From positions 62,001 through 126,000 of the forward strand of contig CALODM010000032.1 in the NCBI GenBank assembly GCA_942492125.1: a DNA stretch of 64,000 nucleotides, given 5' to 3'. The notes beneath the pieces were generated by a model. The model was not told the DNA's origin, made no database searches, and saw only the letters and a program-made list of their open reading frames with translations. Position numbers and translations under genes: made by a program. Below, piece by piece: positions 10,151 to 19,605 of the stretch (positions are counted from its first letter, which is position 1; every line of letters begins with the position of its first letter). Source of the stretch: BCD1 sp942492125 (GTDB taxonomy: Bacteria > Bacteroidota > Bacteroidia > Chitinophagales > Saprospiraceae).

Positions 10151-10210
10151 AACACATAGGCACAAAGTTCAACATAAGCAAGTCTTATGCGTCCTTTGTG
10201 ACTATGTGTT
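10151..10210. repeat. 60-bp nested palindromic intergenic repeat
   Basis: Outer arms AACACATAGgCACAAAG (10151-10167) and CTTTGTGaCTATGTGTT (10194-10210) pair over 16 of 17 positions. An inner pair CATAAG (10173-10178) and CTTATG (10184-10189) allows a second stem in the loop. It fills most of the gap between the synthase and PPTase genes. Dispersed palindromes of this kind occur in many genomes; it may stabilise or partly terminate the operon transcript. Confidence 0.7.
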
Positions 10211-10219
10211 TTATCAAAC

Positions 10220-13200
10220 CTATTTCATAGCCTTTTTGATCGGCTCCAATAGTTTGTTATCCATTGCCGAAGGCAACTCAACGGTTGCATAACCGGTCAA
10301 TGCCAGGTAAATTTCCCCTTTTTTATCTACTACCCTGGCATTGTAGGTTTCGCCATTGTTTTCCACCAATGCAAACAAACGCGTGCGGCTGTTGCCCGGG
10401 TATTTATAGATTTTCAAAGTATCCATACGCGCCGGCAATCCCATAGAAGCTTTGGCGCCCATTTCCCATAAACCCGCAGTCTGGAAACACAACTCTATCA
10501 ACCTTGGCATGGCCAGGGTATTGAGTGCCTCCGGATCATGGTTTGCGGGAAGGTTACTGGCGTAAAGTCCAATCACCTCGTCCTTGTCTTTCCAGGATTG
10601 TTCAATCACCTGATAGGCAGGTCCATGGAAATACAATTGGTAGATGTCCTCCCCACCAACTTGGACCTGTTTGGAGGATGGTGTCAGGTTGCGTTTAAGC
10701 GGTTTAAGTCCTTTTAATGGTTTATCCGTCAATCTGATCTCCGCTTTAAAATGCGTCTTCACCTCGGGCGCTTCCTGTCCCAACAATTGACGTTCGCCGA
10801 ACAACTCACAGTGAGCGATCACATCTTTTCCTTCCATTTTAAAGAAAACCTTAACCATTACGTCCCGTGGGTCGGAACGGTAGAATTTAAAGGGTGCCAT
10901 GAATTCCACGGACTCAACAACATTGACAAATTTATCAGGGAATAATATTTTAGCTGCTTCCGTCATTGCTTCGACCCCCATTACGCCTGGCAGGACAGGT
11001 GTACTATTGATCTCATGATCGAACAGGAACCCTTGTTGTTTAGGATCAAAAGTAGCTTTGGTCACAAGCCCTGAATACAAGCCCATGGTTTTCACCTCCC
11101 GGATCATTACACCATTGGCCTTTTGAACCAGTTGAGCAACCTCACTGTCTTCAGTTGTATCGAGTCCGCCTGTTGCGTCAAATTCCTGCATCATCATTCC
11201 CAGACTTTGGGCCACGACAACTTCCAGACCCTGTGTACCTGCAGTGAGTTCCTTACGGATAAATGGAATACCTGCTTCCGGCGGCAACATATCAATGCCT
11301 GCCTGTTTCATCACTGTTGGAATAGAACCCCTTGCGGCCATACCAATACCCCCCCAGGCCGTCCAGTCAAGGGCAATGCCCCTGGTGCCTTTACGGAGGG
11401 TTCGGAAACTGGAAGAACTCTTACATAAGAAGTCGTTGGCAGAGCTATAATCTGTCTGACCTCCGTTACCAAACCTTCCGGCAATAGAACTAAAGACTAC
11501 GGTCGCCCCAATCGGATAATCTCCAAAGGAAGACAGTAAATTATACCAGCCGTCCGCCTTCACATCAAATACCAGCTCAAACTCCTGTGGAGATTTATCC
11601 GGTAATAACCGGCTGATCTCCAAACCTCCGGCATGCAACAGGACATCAATCTTCTCAGCTTTAGACTTGATGGCCTTGACTGCTTTGGCTACTGCTTTAT
11701 TGTCCAATAGATTGACACTGTAATAATGCGCTGTTCCTCCTGCCTTTTCAACTGCCTGAATGGCTGCCAGGGCAGAATAACTGCGTTCAATGGCTGCCAG
11801 CTCTTTGTCGACAATGACCGGTGTCGCTTTTTCGCCAGCCGCTTTTAACCGATTGAAAATATCCCGCTTCAGTCCTTCTTTATCCTCAGCGAACTGGAGG
11901 ATATCCGGATTTTGAGGATCAGGTTCTGGTGTCAGGTCCATCAGGTAGAAAGTTCCTCCGGAGGCTTTCGCCAAATCTGCTGTGATGGCAGAAGTAATAC
12001 TGCCGGCAGCACCCGTTATGAGAAAGTTACTGTCCTTGGATAACTGCATGCCTTCCTGACCTTCCAGCGGCGGATGTACTTCCAGGCCTATGGTCCATCG
12101 GCCACCCTCCTTGTATCCTACTTCCACTACGCCTGTATCGTTAAGCGTTTCTGCTACCAGAATTTCTGCAAAAGCTTTGGTCTTGCGTGATTTTTCAAAA
12201 TCCACTACCTTAACCTGTGCTTCCGGATGTTCGCGTTTGTAGGCTTTGGTAAATCCGCTCACTGCTCCGCCCAAAGGTGCCAGTGCACCAGCGTCATCAT
12301 AACCGAAGTTTCCTCCCATGCGGGTACCTGAAACGAGAAATACATTTTTATTGCCCATCATGACCAATTCACGCATGGTATGGTAGAGCAACTTCACACG
12401 TTGATAGGTTGCTGCTTTCCATTCCTTGTATTTCAACTGGCTGATATCTCCGACGCTGTCAAGTGCCGGCAACCAGTACACACCCGTAACGGGGCTCTTC
12501 TCATTCCAGTCCGCGAGCCGTTTGGCCAATGCTGCCGGTTCAGGAACATCCTCTACCAACTGAACTTTTGCCCCGGTTTTTTGAAGCTGGGCTGCCAAAG
12601 CTTTTCCTACACCTCCCTGATCCGCCACGACAATGATATGACTGTTTTCATCTAACTGAACGCCTGATGGTTTACAATACCTCAAATCAGGGCGCAATTG
12701 TGGTACAGGTATTCTTCTGGGTATGGAATCCACTGTATCGATATCGCCTTGTACCAAAGATGTTTCCGATACATCATGTTCAGATTTTGACGCTGCCCCG
12801 GTAACCGTATCTTCTACTTGCTGTGCAGGACGACGATCGTAAACGAATTGTACGATGTGATTCAGTGTTGGAAATTCTGATAATTCCAGATTGTCATCGC
12901 GCTCAATGCCATATTCCGTACGGATTTCAGCGAACAACTCTGCCTGTTTTACGGTGTCAATGCCCAGGTCCGCCTCGAGATCCAATTCCGGATCCAGCAT
13001 ATCTGCCGGATAGCCTGTCTTCTCTGCGATTAAGGCGACTACTTTTTCCAAAACTCCGTCATCAGATACCCGGGAAGTTTGAGCGGGAGCTGATTCGGTC
13101 ATAACGGGTGGTGCTTCCGGAATAGCAGCCTGTTTTAAATCCGGACGCCTGTCAAATACAAACTGTACGATGTGATTGAGGGTCGGAAACGCTGACAATT

Positions 13201-16200
13201 CGAGATTATCGTCTCTTTCAATACCGTATTCACCTCGGATCTCCGCAAACAATTCTGCCTGCTTGACCGTATCAATGCCCAAATCTGCTTCCAGGTCCAG
13301 GTCAGGATCGAGCATATCCGCCGGATAGCCGGTTTTCTCGGCGATCAGGGCAACTACTTTTTCCAAAACTTCATTCCCGGTCGATTCAGGAACACTGGTA
13401 ACAGGAGCCGAAGTAACCGGCTCCTGCACCGGTTCGCTTACAGACGTTGTCATGAGGTGTTGTAAATCAGGACGTCTGTCATAGACGAATTGAACGATAT
13501 GGTTAAGGGTAGGGAACTCGGATAATTGCAGGGCATCATCCCTTTCAATACCATACTCTCCGCGTATCTCTGCAAACAATTCTGCCTGTTTCACCGTATC
13601 GATGCCCAAATCTGCTTCCAAATCCAATTCAGGATCGAGCATATCCGCCGGATAGCCGGTTTTCTCGGCGATGAGTTGGGTTACTTTTTCAAGCACCTCG
13701 TTTCCGGTCTGGGCAACAGCAGGCATCTCGCTGACTACAGCCACTTCCGGAACCGCAGCAGCTACCATGGTGGGGGCAGCTGCACCTTCCTTCAGGTCCG
13801 GCCGTTTGTCAAATACAAACTGTACGATGTGTTGTAGTGTTGGGAATTCTGATAATTGTAAAGCATCATCTCTTTCAATGCCATACTCTCCGCGTATCTC
13901 AGCAAACAATTCTGCCTGTTTCACCGTATCGATGCCCAAATCCGCTTCCAAATCCAATTCAGGATCAAGCATATCCGCCGGATAGCCGGTTTTCTCGGCA
14001 ATCAGGGTGGTTATCTTTTCGAGAACGGCACTGCCGGCATCCGCATTAACCGGTGCAGGGAGCACAGTTGCTGAAACCGGTGTTACCACGGGAGCTGTTG
14101 TTGCGGTAACGGTTTCTTTCAGATCCGGACGTTTGTCAAAGACGAACTGAACGATGTGTTGCAAGGTTGGGAACTCGGACAGCTGCATGGAATCATCTCT
14201 TTCAATGCCATACTCTCCCCTTATCTCTGCAAACAATTCCGCCTGCTTCACTGTATCGATACCCAGATCCGCTTCCAGGTCGAGCTCAGGGTCGAGCATA
14301 TCGGCCGGATAGCCAGTCTTCTCGGCAATCAGGTTAATCACTTTATCCATCACTGCATTTCCTGCTGACTGGACGGGTTCATCTGCCGTTGCGACAGGTG
14401 GTGTACCAGCAGCTCTCGTTACCGGTTGAGCAACAGCAAGCTTTGCCAAATCCGGGCGTTTATCAAATACAAACTGAATGATGTGATTTAATGTCGGGAA
14501 TTCTGACAACTGTATGGAATCATCTCTTTCGATGCCGTATTCACTGCGAATATCGGCGAACAGTTCTGCCTGTTTCACCGTATCGATACCCAGATCCGCT
14601 TCCAGGTCCAGTTCCGGATTGAGCATATCAACCGGATAACCCGTTTTCTCAGCGATCAGGTTCAATATTTTGGTCTTGACAGGATTCTCCTCAGCCTCAG
14701 AAGGAGCTTCGGCGCTTATGGTTGTAGCTGGTGTTGGTGGTACCGGAGCGGGGTTGACCGTTTGCGGAATTACCTGTGGAACTTCTTCCACGTCGGTTAG
14801 TTTGTCTGCCAACGGATCTTTGATACGCAGGGTACGTTTGAAGACTTCCATTTCAGGGTTGGCTTTATTGCCAATCTCTTTTAGCCATTCATTCCAGCGC
14901 TGCTGGTCTGCGATGCGGTATTCATATCCAAGCTGATCTGGGGCTCGTCTTACATTTTCGGCAACCGGCGTCCAGCGCAGCAAACTCATACTTACCTGGG
15001 ATCCAAAACCTGCCCCCAATCTAAGTGCATAACGTACCGGATAAGCACCTCCTTTTGACAAATTGAGAGCACCCAGTTCGGGGTCAATCACCTTGAAATT
15101 GGGTACTGGTGGCACCAGGCCTGTTTCCAAAGACTTAATGGCCAATACATCTTCAATACCTACAGCCATTGCATGACCGGTCATACCTTTGGTATTGGCA
15201 ATGACTATCTTATCCGCTGAATCACCAAAGACGTACCTGAGTGCATTGATTTCGGCGGAAGCACTTCCACCTCTGGCCGGCGTATAAGTTTCATGAGAAA
15301 TAAAGACCATTTCGGAGGCAATCCTGTGTCGGTCAATTCCCCATTTCTTTTCGGCTTTCGCAATCATATCTTCCATGACCATACGGATGTGATCCACATC
15401 CAATCGGGTGCCGTGGAATGCGCTGTTGGCGATGGTGGTTCCCAGCACTTCACAGATAGGATTGATCCCTCTGTTTCTGGCGGAATCTCCTGATTCCACA
15501 ATGATGGCAACGCCTCCCATTCCGACGAGCATGCCATGTCTGCGTTTGTCGAATGGCAAGGCAGCATCTTCCACTTTTTCATCCGTTGCGGCAGCTCCGA
15601 CGGCCAGGAATCCACTGGAGAACCAGGCAATGGTATCATCTGATGTAATGTCATCCCCGGCAATAATGATAACCCGTTTACAACGTCCGGCTTCGATCCA
15701 GTCCTTGGAAAGGCCTACCGCCATGGTTGTACTTGCACAAGCCGAATTAATTTGAGTATTCGGCCCGCGGGCCCCAATATACTCGGCAAACTGGGAGTGC
15801 CCCATGGCCAATACTCTCAAAAGGAAACGCCTGTTGAAGTTATAAGGCTTGGCATCCATTTCCTGCTGAATGGTTCTGATACGCTGATCTATTTCAGCTG
15901 TCAGCCCGGTGTTGCCATTTTGGGTACTCATACTTCCCCTGATATGTTTGAGCAACGCCAGTTTTTCTTCCAATGCTCTATGCTTATAAAAATCTCCCAT
16001 CTCTTTGGCATAAGCATTATATCCCGGGAAGGCAGATGCGAAAATGATACCGGTATCGTCTTTCATGCTGTCGGGCAATAACCATCTGTCCGGTAATTTT
16101 GACCCAGTGGTGGTATCTTTGTAGTGCATGACTAAAGGAATCCCGGCATCGCGTAAAGCATCAATTCCTGCTCCGATTGCCAGTTCCGTCATGGTATCGA

Positions 16201-19200
16201 TCGCCGCTTTTCTCGATTGTGGAAAACCAAAATCCCGCACGATATCCAGATTCACTTTGCGGGCGGCCAATTTTATGACTTCATCCACCTGGGATATGGT
16301 TTCAAACCTCGGGCCTCCCTTACCTGTTTTGACAAGTCTTGTGATATTTTTCTCCAACATCTCCTGTTGGAATTCATCGGGTATCTTTCCAATAAACTGA
16401 TCCCCTCTCAGTAAGCTGGCTACATTGCTATCCTGAAAAACCTTATCTACTCCCGGTAATCCCACTGCGGCTCCTGTGATCCAGATATCCTGTTCCTGGC
16501 GAACGCTTTCCCGGCCACCGTAAACAGCATTGGCTTTGTCCATAAAATCCACGAACAAACGTCCCAGTTTTTCATATCGATCACTACCGGCAACATTTGT
16601 TGCTGCAGGAACAGGCGGAGTTGACATAACAGGTGTTGAGGAAACGTCCTCAGTACTCACCCGGGCCTGAACAACGAAGGGTTCCTGATTCGCAGGAATT
16701 GCTTTTTCTATTTCTCCAAATCCCAGGCCTGAGGCATAAGCCCCACACAAACCATGGTTGAAGGATACGATGTCTCCGACTTTTGGGTGATTGGTAAACA
16801 GATTCATCACATCTTCTTTTTCGGACATGATATCTCTGACAAACCCATTTAATGCTTTTTTGGGTCCCATTTCAATAAAGACCCTGGCACCACTATCATA
16901 TAATTTATTGATTCCCTTTACGAACTGTACAGGTGAAGCCACCTGCCTTGACAGGATATCTATCATTTTTTTCTCGACATCTCCATCTGTAGGATAAAAA
17001 TCCCCGGTCACATTGGCAATAATAGGAACAACAGGTGCCTTGAGGCCAAAGGTAGCCAGCACCTCTCCCAGCGGTCCGCTGGCAGGAGCCACAATGGCTG
17101 TATGGAACGCATGACTGACCGGAAGTTGGGCAACATGCAATCCGGCTTCTTTACAAATAGCCATAGCTTCCAGCACAGGTTCGGTAGCTCCACCGATCAC
17201 CGACTGGCCATAGCTGTTTATATTGGCAATTTCCACATAACCATTGACCTTACCAATGATCTCGTTGATCTGTTCCGGAGATCCAAAAACTGCAGCCATG
17301 ATACCTTTATCATCTACCTGAACCTTCGCCATTTGGGTACCCCGGGCACTGACAGCTTCCAGGGCATTTTTAAACGAAACTGCTCCTGAAGCCACCAAAG
17401 CGCCATATTCGCCCAAACTGTGACCGATCACAAAATCAGGATCTATGCCATAAGCTTTCATCAAACGGTAAAGCGCGATATCGGTGGTAAGCACTGCCGG
17501 TTGAGTGATCTCCGTCTGTTTTAGTTTTTCATCTGCCTCGTTAATCGCTGTCTTGTCATTTTCATCGACAAAAATAAAATCGGTCAGTGGACGTCCGAGT
17601 AATGGTTTCATCACTTCATCTGCTTCCCTGAAAGTCTCGGCAATGATGGGTTCCGTTGCCCTGAGTTCGCTGAGCATATTGACATACTGAGACCCCTGAC
17701 CGGTAAACGTAAAGGCGATTTTCGGCGCAGGCCCTTGTCCCAGGAATATTCCCTTGGCATTGAGTGGTTTCCATACACCCGGTTTTCCGGCTTTGATACC
17801 TTTGATAGCCCGGGCAACTTTATCTGCCAGTTCTGTTGAATCTCCGTAATCAATAGCGATACGGAAAGCTGCCTGCAAATCAGTTTTTGCGGGAGCTTTT
17901 AACTCGGGTGTCCATCCGCCTTCAATTTTTGGCAAAACAGCTTCCAGTTTGCTAACCAGTTCATTGAGAGAACCGCCGCCTTTCACAAATGCACCTCTTA
18001 AAGGAGCTTTGAGATCTTGTGGTGATCCCGTTAAAGGGTGTGTTTCCGCCATGGATACCTGTGTTTTTTGTTCGGATAAAATTTTGCCGGGAATGTATTC
18101 TTCCAAAACTGCATGGAAATTGGTTCCTCCAAATCCAAAAGCACTTACACCGGCTCTCCTGGGATCACCGTTTTTCATTTCCCAGGGCCTCAATTGGGTA
18201 TTGACTGCAAAAGGTGAAGTATTGAAATCAACTCCCGGATTGGGTTTGTGGAAATTGAGGCTCGGTGGCAATACTCTTTCGTGTAAAGCCATAGCTGCTT
18301 TGAAAATACCGGCAGCTCCGGCAGCTCCCTTCAGGTGACCTATGTTGGATTTGACAGACCCAAGGGCTATGGATCCTACCGGCAGGTCAAACTCTTTATA
18401 AACTTCGTGCAAACATTGAAGTTCTGCCGCATCACCCACGGAAGTAGAGGTTCCGTGTCCTTCTATCAGGGTTGCTGAAGCGGGAGAAAGCCCCGCATTT
18501 TCCCAGCCACGCTTTACGGCCAGCTTTTGTCCTATTGGATTGGGTGCTGTGATCCCTTTTCCCTTACCGTCACTGGATCCTCCAAGGCTGCGAATAACCG
18601 CATAAATCTTATCACCATCTCTTTCTGCATCTTCCAGGCGCTTGAGAACAAATACTGCGCCCCCTTCTCCCATGACAAAACCATCTGCACCTTCTGCATA
18701 AGGGCGTGTACCCGTTGCTGATAATGCTCCGATCTTACAGAATTTCACGAAAGTGGTCGGGCTCATATTGGCATCAATACCACCGGTAACCACCAGGTCG
18801 AAGTCGTATTCTTCCAAACCTTCAATGGCAGCAGATATGCCTGCCATGGCAGAGGCACAAGCTGCGTCAGCGATATAATTGGGTCCGTGGAAATTATACA
18901 ATGCGGCGATCCTGCCGGCAACGATATTCGACAATTCTCCGGGCATGGTATCCTCCGTAATCCCCGGATAGAACTTATCCAGATTTTGGTACATTTCTCC
19001 CAGGATCTTTTTGCGGGTATCTGCCGGTAAGGTAGCAAACCCTGCAGAGTCGGTCAGCATTTCAGCATATTCGGGGAAGAAAATTCTGGCTGCGGAATAC
19101 AAGTGCTGGTCACCGCCCATCGCCACGCCTAAAATGACGGCAGTCCGGTCCTTATCAAAGTCCTTATCCGGATATCCGAAATCCAAAAGCGCCTCCCGGG

Positions 19201-19507
19201 CAGCTGTAATAGCCCATTTTTGGGTATAATCCATCTGGGCAGCTACTTTGGGAGGGATAGGCAGTCGCCATTTCATGGGATCCCAGCCATCTTCTTTCAC
19301 CCAGCCACCGATTTTAGAATAAGTCTTGTCCGGAGCTTTGCGATCAGGATCATAATATTTGTGAACATCCCATCGGTTTTCAGGCACTTCAGCGATACTG
19401 TATTTGCCTTGTTTGATATTGTTCCAAAAGGAAATTTTGTCCGGTGCATCAGGCATTACCGCCCCCATTCCGACTATAGCTACAGCTTTGTGCAATGCTT
19501 TCTTCAT
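10220..19507 (-). CDS. Giant PUFA-synthase-like megasynthase: KS-AT-KS-ACP(x6)-KR-DH
   Basis: 3095-residue cytoplasmic iterative lipid/polyketide synthase. Start at 19507 (MKKALHKAVAIVGMG). Domains in order: KS1 (about 8-480; Cys217, His351 in EGHGTS, His391 in KSNIGH); AT (about 590-900; TGQGSQ, Ser697 in GHSLGEYGA); KS2 (about 1010-1520; Cys1257 in SACAS, His1405 in SHETYT, His1445 in MTGHAM); six ACP-like repeats with DLGIDTVKQ centred on Thr1643, 1752, 1861, 1971, 2080 and 2185; SDR-type KR (TGAAGSI, then Tyr2687 in TDYSSAND); hotdog DH (His2831 in FDHEINSTPVLPG, then FHGPAYQV). No enoylreductase or thioesterase is seen. The acyl-CoA dehydrogenase upstream and PPTase downstream complete a likely operon. 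The plan resembles PfaA-type PUFA/secondary-lipid synthases but adds a second KS and a C-terminal DH. The product is unknown. Confidence 0.93.
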   Translation of the reverse strand: MKKALHKAVAIVGMGAVMPDAPDKISFWNNIKQGKYSIAEVPENRWDVHKYYDPDRKAPDKTYSKIGGWVKEDGWDPMKWRLPIPPKVAAQMDYTQKWAITAAREALLDFGYPDKDFDKDRTAVILGVAMGGDQHLYSAARIFFPEYAEMLTDSAGFATLPADTRKKILGEMYQNLDKFYPGITEDTMPGELSNIVAGRIAALYNFHGPNYIADAACASAMAGISAAIEGLEEYDFDLVVTGGIDANMSPTTFVKFCKIGALSATGTRPYAEGADGFVMGEGGAVFVLKRLEDAERDGDKIYAVIRSLGGSSDGKGKGITAPNPIGQKLAVKRGWENAGLSPASATLIEGHGTSTSVGDAAELQCLHEVYKEFDLPVGSIALGSVKSNIGHLKGAAGAAGIFKAAMALHERVLPPSLNFHKPNPGVDFNTSPFAVNTQLRPWEMKNGDPRRAGVSAFGFGGTNFHAVLEEYIPGKILSEQKTQVSMAETHPLTGSPQDLKAPLRGAFVKGGGSLNELVSKLEAVLPKIEGGWTPELKAPAKTDLQAAFRIAIDYGDSTELADKVARAIKGIKAGKPGVWKPLNAKGIFLGQGPAPKIAFTFTGQGSQYVNMLSELRATEPIIAETFREADEVMKPLLGRPLTDFIFVDENDKTAINEADEKLKQTEITQPAVLTTDIALYRLMKAYGIDPDFVIGHSLGEYGALVASGAVSFKNALEAVSARGTQMAKVQVDDKGIMAAVFGSPEQINEIIGKVNGYVEIANINSYGQSVIGGATEPVLEAMAICKEAGLHVAQLPVSHAFHTAIVAPASGPLGEVLATFGLKAPVVPIIANVTGDFYPTDGDVEKKMIDILSRQVASPVQFVKGINKLYDSGARVFIEMGPKKALNGFVRDIMSEKEDVMNLFTNHPKVGDIVSFNHGLCGAYASGLGFGEIEKAIPANQEPFVVQARVSTEDVSSTPVMSTPPVPAATNVAGSDRYEKLGRLFVDFMDKANAVYGGRESVRQEQDIWITGAAVGLPGVDKVFQDSNVASLLRGDQFIGKIPDEFQQEMLEKNITRLVKTGKGGPRFETISQVDEVIKLAARKVNLDIVRDFGFPQSRKAAIDTMTELAIGAGIDALRDAGIPLVMHYKDTTTGSKLPDRWLLPDSMKDDTGIIFASAFPGYNAYAKEMGDFYKHRALEEKLALLKHIRGSMSTQNGNTGLTAEIDQRIRTIQQEMDAKPYNFNRRFLLRVLAMGHSQFAEYIGARGPNTQINSACASTTMAVGLSKDWIEAGRCKRVIIIAGDDITSDDTIAWFSSGFLAVGAAATDEKVEDAALPFDKRRHGMLVGMGGVAIIVESGDSARNRGINPICEVLGTTIANSAFHGTRLDVDHIRMVMEDMIAKAEKKWGIDRHRIASEMVFISHETYTPARGGSASAEINALRYVFGDSADKIVIANTKGMTGHAMAVGIEDVLAIKSLETGLVPPVPNFKVIDPELGALNLSKGGAYPVRYALRLGAGFGSQVSMSLLRWTPVAENVRRAPDQLGYEYRIADQQRWNEWLKEIGNKANPEMEVFKRTLRIKDPLADKLTDVEEVPQVIPQTVNPAPVPPTPATTISAEAPSEAEENPVKTKILNLIAEKTGYPVDMLNPELDLEADLGIDTVKQAELFADIRSEYGIERDDSIQLSEFPTLNHIIQFVFDKRPDLAKLAVAQPVTRAAGTPPVATADEPVQSAGNAVMDKVINLIAEKTGYPADMLDPELDLEADLGIDTVKQAELFAEIRGEYGIERDDSMQLSEFPTLQHIVQFVFDKRPDLKETVTATTAPVVTPVSATVLPAPVNADAGSAVLEKITTLIAEKTGYPADMLDPELDLEADLGIDTVKQAELFAEIRGEYGIERDDALQLSEFPTLQHIVQFVFDKRPDLKEGAAAPTMVAAAVPEVAVVSEMPAVAQTGNEVLEKVTQLIAEKTGYPADMLDPELDLEADLGIDTVKQAELFAEIRGEYGIERDDALQLSEFPTLNHIVQFVYDRRPDLQHLMTTSVSEPVQEPVTSAPVTSVPESTGNEVLEKVVALIAEKTGYPADMLDPDLDLEADLGIDTVKQAELFAEIRGEYGIERDDNLELSAFPTLNHIVQFVFDRRPDLKQAAIPEAPPVMTESAPAQTSRVSDDGVLEKVVALIAEKTGYPADMLDPELDLEADLGIDTVKQAELFAEIRTEYGIERDDNLELSEFPTLNHIVQFVYDRRPAQQVEDTVTGAASKSEHDVSETSLVQGDIDTVDSIPRRIPVPQLRPDLRYCKPSGVQLDENSHIIVVADQGGVGKALAAQLQKTGAKVQLVEDVPEPAALAKRLADWNEKSPVTGVYWLPALDSVGDISQLKYKEWKAATYQRVKLLYHTMRELVMMGNKNVFLVSGTRMGGNFGYDDAGALAPLGGAVSGFTKAYKREHPEAQVKVVDFEKSRKTKAFAEILVAETLNDTGVVEVGYKEGGRWTIGLEVHPPLEGQEGMQLSKDSNFLITGAAGSITSAITADLAKASGGTFYLMDLTPEPDPQNPDILQFAEDKEGLKRDIFNRLKAAGEKATPVIVDKELAAIERSYSALAAIQAVEKAGGTAHYYSVNLLDNKAVAKAVKAIKSKAEKIDVLLHAGGLEISRLLPDKSPQEFELVFDVKADGWYNLLSSFGDYPIGATVVFSSIAGRFGNGGQTDYSSANDFLCKSSSSFRTLRKGTRGIALDWTAWGGIGMAARGSIPTVMKQAGIDMLPPEAGIPFIRKELTAGTQGLEVVVAQSLGMMMQEFDATGGLDTTEDSEVAQLVQKANGVMIREVKTMGLYSGLVTKATFDPKQQGFLFDHEINSTPVLPGVMGVEAMTEAAKILFPDKFVNVVESVEFMAPFKFYRSDPRDVMVKVFFKMEGKDVIAHCELFGERQLLGQEAPEVKTHFKAEIRLTDKPLKGLKPLKRNLTPSSKQVQVGGEDIYQLYFHGPAYQVIEQSWKDKDEVIGLYASNLPANHDPEALNTLAMPRLIELCFQTAGLWEMGAKASMGLPARMDTLKIYKYPGNSRTRLFALVENNGETYNARVVDKKGEIYLALTGYATVELPSAMDNKLLEPIKKAMK
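12830..14665 (-). repeat. Six near-identical ACP-encoding tandem repeats
   Basis: Six units of about 315-330 bp encode helical carrier domains joined by Pro/Ala/Thr/Val-rich linkers. Units share the segments LIAEKTGYP, LDLEADLGIDTVKQAELFA, YGIERDD and FPTL.HIVQFV, with linkers much more variable. Domains 2-6 are closer to one another than to the first (which reads EKTGYPVDMLNPE). Repeat number could vary by recombination. In every unit the codon at the phosphopantetheine site encodes Thr (ACC, ACG or ACA). Confidence 0.92.
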
Positions 19508-19605
19508 GGTAAGAGATTGTTGATTGTCGATTGTCAATTGATGATTAAGCATCCTGGTGCTCCTTTCCGGGGTGGCAGGTGGCACCAAGCGTTGTTTTTT
19601 TTTGA

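Noticed and set aside
17949..18338. Open frames antisense to the megasynthase
   Set aside because: They mirror the codon structure of the long gene, lack start signals and show no recognisable motifs.
10220..19507. Canonical omega-3 PfaA
   Set aside because: Second complete KS, C-terminal DH, Thr at the carrier sites and absence of PfaB, PfaC and PfaD nearby do not fit the standard system.
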